Shown here piece after piece: positions 62,419-64,000 of a DNA stretch of 64,000 bases. A program made the translations under genes and the position numbers. The DNA is from Prevotella sp. UBA2809 (lineage in GTDB: Bacteria > Bacteroidota > Bacteroidia > Bacteroidales > Bacteroidaceae), in assembly GCA_002351725.1 (NCBI GenBank), contig DEHD01000025.1, positions 238,524-302,523 of the forward strand, read 5' to 3'. Positions within the stretch are counted from its first letter, which is position 1, and each line of letters starts with the position of its first letter. The notes below the pieces were generated by a model. It ran no database searches and had not been told where the DNA came from. It worked only from the letters and a program-made list of their open reading frames with translations.

Positions 62419-63822
62419 ATGGCAAAAGATAAAACAGCATACGTTTGTTCCAACTGCGGCCAAGAGTCGCCTAAGTGGGTTGGAAAATGTCCCTCATGCG
62501 GACAATGGAATACTTTCAAGGAGATAAAGATTGCCGCCGACACCAAACAGAAGCAGGCTTCGGCAGCGGCATCAGCTGGTCACGCCTTGCGCCAAAACAA
62601 GGTGCTGCGCCTTCACGAAATCAGCTCACACGACGACCCTCGCATCGATATGCACGATGCTGAGTTCAACCGTGTGCTTGGTGGTGGTTTGGTACCTGGC
62701 AGCATCGTACTTCTTGGTGGCGAACCTGGAATCGGCAAGTCTACCCTATCCCTGCAAACGATGCTCAATCTACCCGAAAAGCGCATTCTCTACGTCTCAG
62801 GTGAGGAAAGCGCCCACCAGCTGAAAATGCGCGCTGAGCGCCTATCCACCAACACCCATCACCTATCACCTAACACCCAGGACAACTTCCTCCTCCTGAC
62901 AGAAAATTCGCTCGAAGCTATCTTCGACCATATAAAAGAGGTGCAACCCGAACTGATAGTGATTGATTCTATCCAGACTATTTCTACTGAGGACGTAGAG
63001 AGCTCGGCTGGTTCCATCGCCCAAGTACGCGAGTGCGCCTCAGCCTTGTTGCGATTCGCCAAGACAAGTGGCGTACCTGTGATTCTGATTGGTCACATCA
63101 CCAAGGAAGGCACCCTTGCAGGTCCTAAGATTCTGGAACATATTGTGGATACGGTTATCCAGTTTGAGGGCGACCAGCATTATATGTACCGCATACTGCG
63201 CTCAATCAAGAACCGATTTGGCTCTACGGCCGAACTGGGCATCTACGAGATGCTACAAAACGGATTGCGACAAGTGAGCAACCCATCGGAACTTTTGCTT
63301 ACCCAAGACCGCGAAGGACTCTCGGGCATCGCCATCACTTCTGCCATCGAAGGCATACGCCCCTTCCTCGTTGAAACTCAGGCACTTGTATCAACAGCAG
63401 CTTACGGAACACCACAACGCTCAGCTACCGGTTTCGACCAGCGCCGACTGAACATGCTACTTGCCGTTCTCGAAAAGCGCGTGGGCTTTAAATTGGCACA
63501 GAAAGACGTGTTTGTAAACATCGCAGGAGGTCTCAGAGTAACTGATTTGGCTATGGACCTCAGCGTGATAGCAGCCGTACTCTCATCGAATGTCGACACA
63601 CCTATCGAGGCAGGTTGGTGCATGGCTGGCGAGGTTGGTCTTTCAGGCGAAGTACGTCCCATAAATCGCATAGAACAGCGCATAGCCGAGGCCGAGAAAC
63701 TCGGATTTACTGATATGATTATCCCAAAATACAATATGCAGGGCTTCGACAAGAAGAAATACAAGATAAATCTCCATCCCGTGCGCAAGGTAGAAGAAGC
63801 ACTACGTGCAATCTTTGGATAA
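62419..63822 (+). CDS. radA: DNA repair protein RadA
   Basis: A 467-residue RecA-like ATPase that drives branch migration in recombination. Zinc finger: CSNCGQESPKWVGKCPSCGQ near residue 10. Walker A: LGGEPGIGKSTLSLQT. The RadA motif KNRFG appears in SIKNRFGSTAELGIYEM. The Lon-like C-terminal domain ends with GEVGLSGEVRPINRIEQRIA. I prefer the start at 62419 (MAKDKTAYVC); 62413 is possible. A short Thr/Asn/His/Pro-rich insertion near residues 142-153 is encoded by CACCTATCACC-like repeats. Confidence 0.95.
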   Translation: MAKDKTAYVCSNCGQESPKWVGKCPSCGQWNTFKEIKIAADTKQKQASAAASAGHALRQNKVLRLHEISSHDDPRIDMHDAEFNRVLGGGLVPGSIVLLGGEPGIGKSTLSLQTMLNLPEKRILYVSGEESAHQLKMRAERLSTNTHHLSPNTQDNFLLLTENSLEAIFDHIKEVQPELIVIDSIQTISTEDVESSAGSIAQVRECASALLRFAKTSGVPVILIGHITKEGTLAGPKILEHIVDTVIQFEGDQHYMYRILRSIKNRFGSTAELGIYEMLQNGLRQVSNPSELLLTQDREGLSGIAITSAIEGIRPFLVETQALVSTAAYGTPQRSATGFDQRRLNMLLAVLEKRVGFKLAQKDVFVNIAGGLRVTDLAMDLSVIAAVLSSNVDTPIEAGWCMAGEVGLSGEVRPINRIEQRIAEAEKLGFTDMIIPKYNMQGFDKKKYKINLHPVRKVEEALRAIFG

Positions 63823-63889
63823 CAATTTGCTATAGTTTTGCACTTTTTGCTTACATAATTGATAGTTGAGCGCAAAAAAGAATTAAATA

Positions 63890-63917
63890 TTCAATGTTCA
63901 ATGTTCAATGTTCAATG
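63890..63917 (+). repeat. Four tandem TTCAATG heptamers
   Basis: TTCAATG occurs four times without interruption just before the last promoter. Confidence 0.8.
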
Positions 63918-63925
63918 TTTTTTAG

Positions 63926-63933
63926 TATCTTTG
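63926..63933 (+). promoter_or_regulatory. -7 box for the last gene
   Basis: TATCTTTG followed by CA, about 48 bases before the ATG at 63982. Confidence 0.6.
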
Positions 63934-63981
63934 CAGTCGCATTTTAGAATGAAATTTTTCACATTATTAAATATTTAAATT

Positions 63982-64000
63982 ATGACTATCAACGAATTCA
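63982..64000 (+). CDS. Start of a gene cut by the window end
   Basis: An ATG after a promoter and an A+T-rich leader reads MTINEF to the edge. Too little is present to name it. Confidence 0.45.

Noticed and set aside
63890..63917. CRISPR repeat remnant
   Set aside because: The units are 7 bases and adjacent with no spacers and no cas genes.

Overview
The window is chromosomal DNA from a member of the Bacteroidota, most likely a Prevotella-type gut or rumen species. Three things point there. Promoters carry the Bacteroidota -7 box TAnnTTTG, often only about 10 bases before the start codon. Complex I genes run nuoA-B-CD-H-I-J-K-L-M-N with C and D fused and E, F and G absent. Family-specific genes are present (DUF4924, DUF5606, a propeller-type regulator, GH130/AGE mannan genes). 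Coding density is high and no rRNA, tRNA or CRISPR was recognised. The species assignment is inference.

Layout. 1-2305 (minus): partial Na+/Ca2+ exchanger, S4 RNA-binding protein, pth, rplY. 2573-5818 (plus): nusB-yajC-ybbR-like-coaE-DUF5606, with overlapping ends. 5821-6032: gene-less inverted-repeat element. 6029-7570 (minus): sugar-kinase-like/RapZ-C fusion. 7738-10722: small membrane protein, ROK glucokinase, LysE-type exporter, DUF4924. 10724-17871 (plus): rmlD, an inverted-repeat-bounded GxxExxY nuclease-like gene, prfC, Sua5/YrdC protein, CLC channel, fmt, a 45-residue ORF, rpe. 17874-21499: ECF sigma factor (minus), GHMP kinase/uridylyltransferase fusion (plus), rmlA (minus). 21667-24547 (plus): unknown gene, coiled-coil protein, zapA, rny. 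24553-35820 (minus): HAD nucleotidase, macro-like protein, and the complex I operon. 35854-43953 (minus): PafA-like phosphatase, then a beta-mannan operon transcribed GH5, GH26, GH130, MFS transporter, AGE-family epimerase. 44639-46894 (plus): outer-membrane barrel protein after a 685-base intergenic region with large palindromes. 46953-48780 (minus): membrane protein of unknown function and a BadF-type kinase. 48925-59238 (plus): MscS-like channel, then kdsA-kdsD-regulator-PLD-acyltransferase. 59207-62278 (minus): TPR protein and a lipoprotein. 62419 to the end (plus): radA and the start of one more gene.

How the genes work together. The mannan operon forms a full route: GH5 and GH26 enzymes cut mannan to mannobiose, the MFS carrier imports it, the epimerase makes mannosylglucose, and GH130 splits it with phosphate into mannose-1-phosphate and glucose. 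kdsA and kdsD supply Kdo for lipid A. They are followed, partly with ATGA stop/start overlaps, by a regulator that keeps a hybrid-two-component layout but has lost its kinase domain and both phosphoacceptor residues. This is the most unusual protein in the window.

The strongest candidate for something undescribed is a 471-base unit at 11571-12041: a PD-(D/E)XK-type GxxExxY gene framed tightly by inverted repeats of about 40 bases. A gene-less version of the same repeat pair lies at 5821-6032. The left repeat of the first unit supplies the last residues and stop codon of RmlD. All family names are recognised from sequence by eye; no database search was run.
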